Source: Spirochaetaceae bacterium (GTDB lineage: Bacteria > Spirochaetota > Spirochaetia > DSM-27196 > Salinispiraceae). Taken from it: 6,036 nt of DNA. The notes below the pieces were generated by a model. The model was not told where the DNA came from, ran no database searches, and saw nothing but the letters and a program-made list of their open reading frames with translations. Numbering within the stretch: the first letter of the stretch is position 1; every line of letters begins with the position of its first letter. The translations under genes were made by a program, and so were the position numbers. Location: assembly GCA_007129335.1 (NCBI GenBank), contig SKVS01000381.1, positions 1 to 6,036 on the forward strand, in the 5' to 3' direction. This document shows positions 4,896 through 6,036 of this stretch, in pieces.

Positions 4896-6036
4896 ATGAA
4901 TTTATCGGTACCGAGCCTGTACATTCTGGTACTCCTCCCTGTAGTGGTAGGCGCGTTGGGGTACTTTGCCCCCCAGAGGATGTATCAGAGAATAGTCATG
5001 GTATTTGGCGTAATAATGATCGGCCTGTCTGCATCCATTTTCTACCAGGTCAGGGTTCTCGGCCAGGTTGTTGAGCAGGTTGCCGGATGGCAGAGCTCCG
5101 TTTCCATTATGCTCAAAGCAGATCAACTGAGCGCTCCCCTCGTACTCCTGACCAATGTACTGTTCTTCGTTTTTTTCATGTACAGCACCCGGGCATCATA
5201 CATGGATAAAACCTTTCAATATCTGTTCATGTCGCTTCAGACTGCGGTACAGGCCATGTTCCTTTCCTGGGATCTGTTCAATATCTATGTAGTCATGGAA
5301 GTGGGAATGCTTGCGGTCTCCATTCTCATTATGTTCAAAAAAGAAAAACAATCGGTTTACGACGGCATGATGTACCTCATGATCAACTTCCTCGCCATGG
5401 CCTTCATGATTTTAGGGCTGGGGTACATGTACAGAATTACTGGAGTTCTGGATTTTTCTGGCATGCGGGAAAAATTAGCCCTTATTCAGGATGCCCGATC
5501 GGTCATACTGCCTTTCAGCATGATTATGACCGTAATTGCCCTGAAGTCAGCTCTCTTTCCCTTGTTCAGCTGGCTGCCCCGGGCCCACGGAGCCCCCAGC
5601 GCTCCGGGAGTTGTTTCGGCAGTCTTGTCGGGCCTCCAGGTAAAAATTGGGGTGTACCTGCTCATTCGGCTTCAGTGGGTTTTTGAACCGGTCATTCAGG
5701 TCCAGGGCTTTTTTGCTGTGTTAGGATTCATTACCGCAATTGTGGGTTTCCTGCTGGCCCTTGCCCAAAAAGACATGAAGCTTTTGCTGGCTTACTCCAC
5801 GGTATCCCAAATGGGGCTCATTGTTCTTGGTCTTAACGCAGGCACCTCCTACGCTTTTTGGGGAGGAATGTACCACATCATTAACCACGCTTTGTTTAAG
5901 GGTCTGTTGTTCATAACCGCAGGCACAATTATCGATGTGTACGGTACAAAAAACCTGGCCGAGGTTCGAGGTGTGTTCCGGACAATGCCCCTTATTGGAG
6001 TTGCCGCTTTTGCCGGAGTCCTGGGCATTATTGGCA
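4896..6036 (+). CDS. mnhD: MrpD/MnhD (MbhH-like) antiporter subunit, 3' end outside the window
   Basis: Large proton/cation-translocating subunit homologous to NuoL/M/N of complex I. The frame is open for 380 codons to the window edge; family members are roughly 490-500 residues, so about a quarter is missing. Residues expected in the ion path are present: Glu135 in NIYVVMEVGMLAV (helix 5), Lys217 in IALKSALFPLFSWLP (helix 7), Lys250 in LQVKIGVYLLI (helix 8), and His327, His331 and Lys335 in YHIINHALFKGLLF. The family sequences RAHGAPSAP (after WLP) and KLLLAYSTVSQMGLI are also clear. The ATG at 4896 is preceded by GGAAAGG (4886-4892), overlapping the mnhC stop. Position after mrpC and overall sequence support MrpD/MbhH rather than MrpA or NuoL, although members of this superfamily are easily confused from a partial sequence. 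Confidence 0.92.
   Translation, partial: MNLSVPSLYILVLLPVVVGALGYFAPQRMYQRIVMVFGVIMIGLSASIFYQVRVLGQVVEQVAGWQSSVSIMLKADQLSAPLVLLTNVLFFVFFMYSTRASYMDKTFQYLFMSLQTAVQAMFLSWDLFNIYVVMEVGMLAVSILIMFKKEKQSVYDGMMYLMINFLAMAFMILGLGYMYRITGVLDFSGMREKLALIQDARSVILPFSMIMTVIALKSALFPLFSWLPRAHGAPSAPGVVSAVLSGLQVKIGVYLLIRLQWVFEPVIQVQGFFAVLGFITAIVGFLLALAQKDMKLLLAYSTVSQMGLIVLGLNAGTSYAFWGGMYHIINHALFKGLLFITAGTIIDVYGTKNLAEVRGVFRTMPLIGVAAFAGVLGIIG

Noticed and set aside
1..6036. CRISPR arrays, tRNA or rRNA genes, insertion sequences and attachment sites
   Set aside because: The window is almost entirely filled by coding sequence, and no spaced repeats, transposase motifs, terminal inverted repeats or tRNA-like cloverleaf were seen on reading both strands.

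Overview
The window holds nine genes, all on the plus strand and tightly packed, with one promoter-sized gap. It looks like bacterial chromosomal DNA with balanced to slightly AT-leaning base composition and clear GGAG-type ribosome binding sites. Nothing in it fixes the taxon. An anaerobe or fermenter, such as a spirochaete, thermotogale or clostridial relative, would fit the split-antiporter gene arrangement, but that is an inference from gene order and not a phylogenetic result.

Positions 2-1996 are the 3' part of a P1B-type heavy-metal ATPase of the Zn/Cd/Pb (P1B-2) class. Its reading frame is open to the left edge and begins in the window with a Cys-rich metal-binding tail (HSCGCSSC), so the true start lies upstream. 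A 133-bp gap follows (1997-2129). It holds a weak candidate terminator, a good -35 box with a plausible -10, a tandem TAACTAA repeat and a 10-bp palindrome.

Positions 2130-6036 are one operon of eight genes that continues past the right edge: mrpE, mrpF, mrpG, a DUF4040/MbhD-type gene, an MbhE-type gene, mrpB, mrpC and mrpD (3' end missing). This is the order mbhA-H of the archaeal membrane-bound hydrogenase (MBH) and the related MBS complex. It differs from the classic mrpABCDEFG order. The long MrpA subunit is absent from the window, and its C-terminal region appears as two separate small genes. Starts overlap or nearly abut the preceding stops (ATGA, GTGA, an 8-bp overlap), which implies co-translation of a multi-subunit membrane complex.

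Together the eight products should form a membrane module that moves Na+ and/or H+. Either it works as a stand-alone cation/proton antiporter, or it is the ion-pumping half of a larger redox complex (hydrogenase, sulfane reductase or similar) encoded downstream and not visible. The charged residues expected for ion conduction are present in the visible part of MrpD. The most unusual item is the DUF4040 protein, which carries a hydrophilic C-terminal extension of about 110 residues that I do not recognise. The metal ATPase appears to be an unrelated neighbour that ends before the operon promoter.
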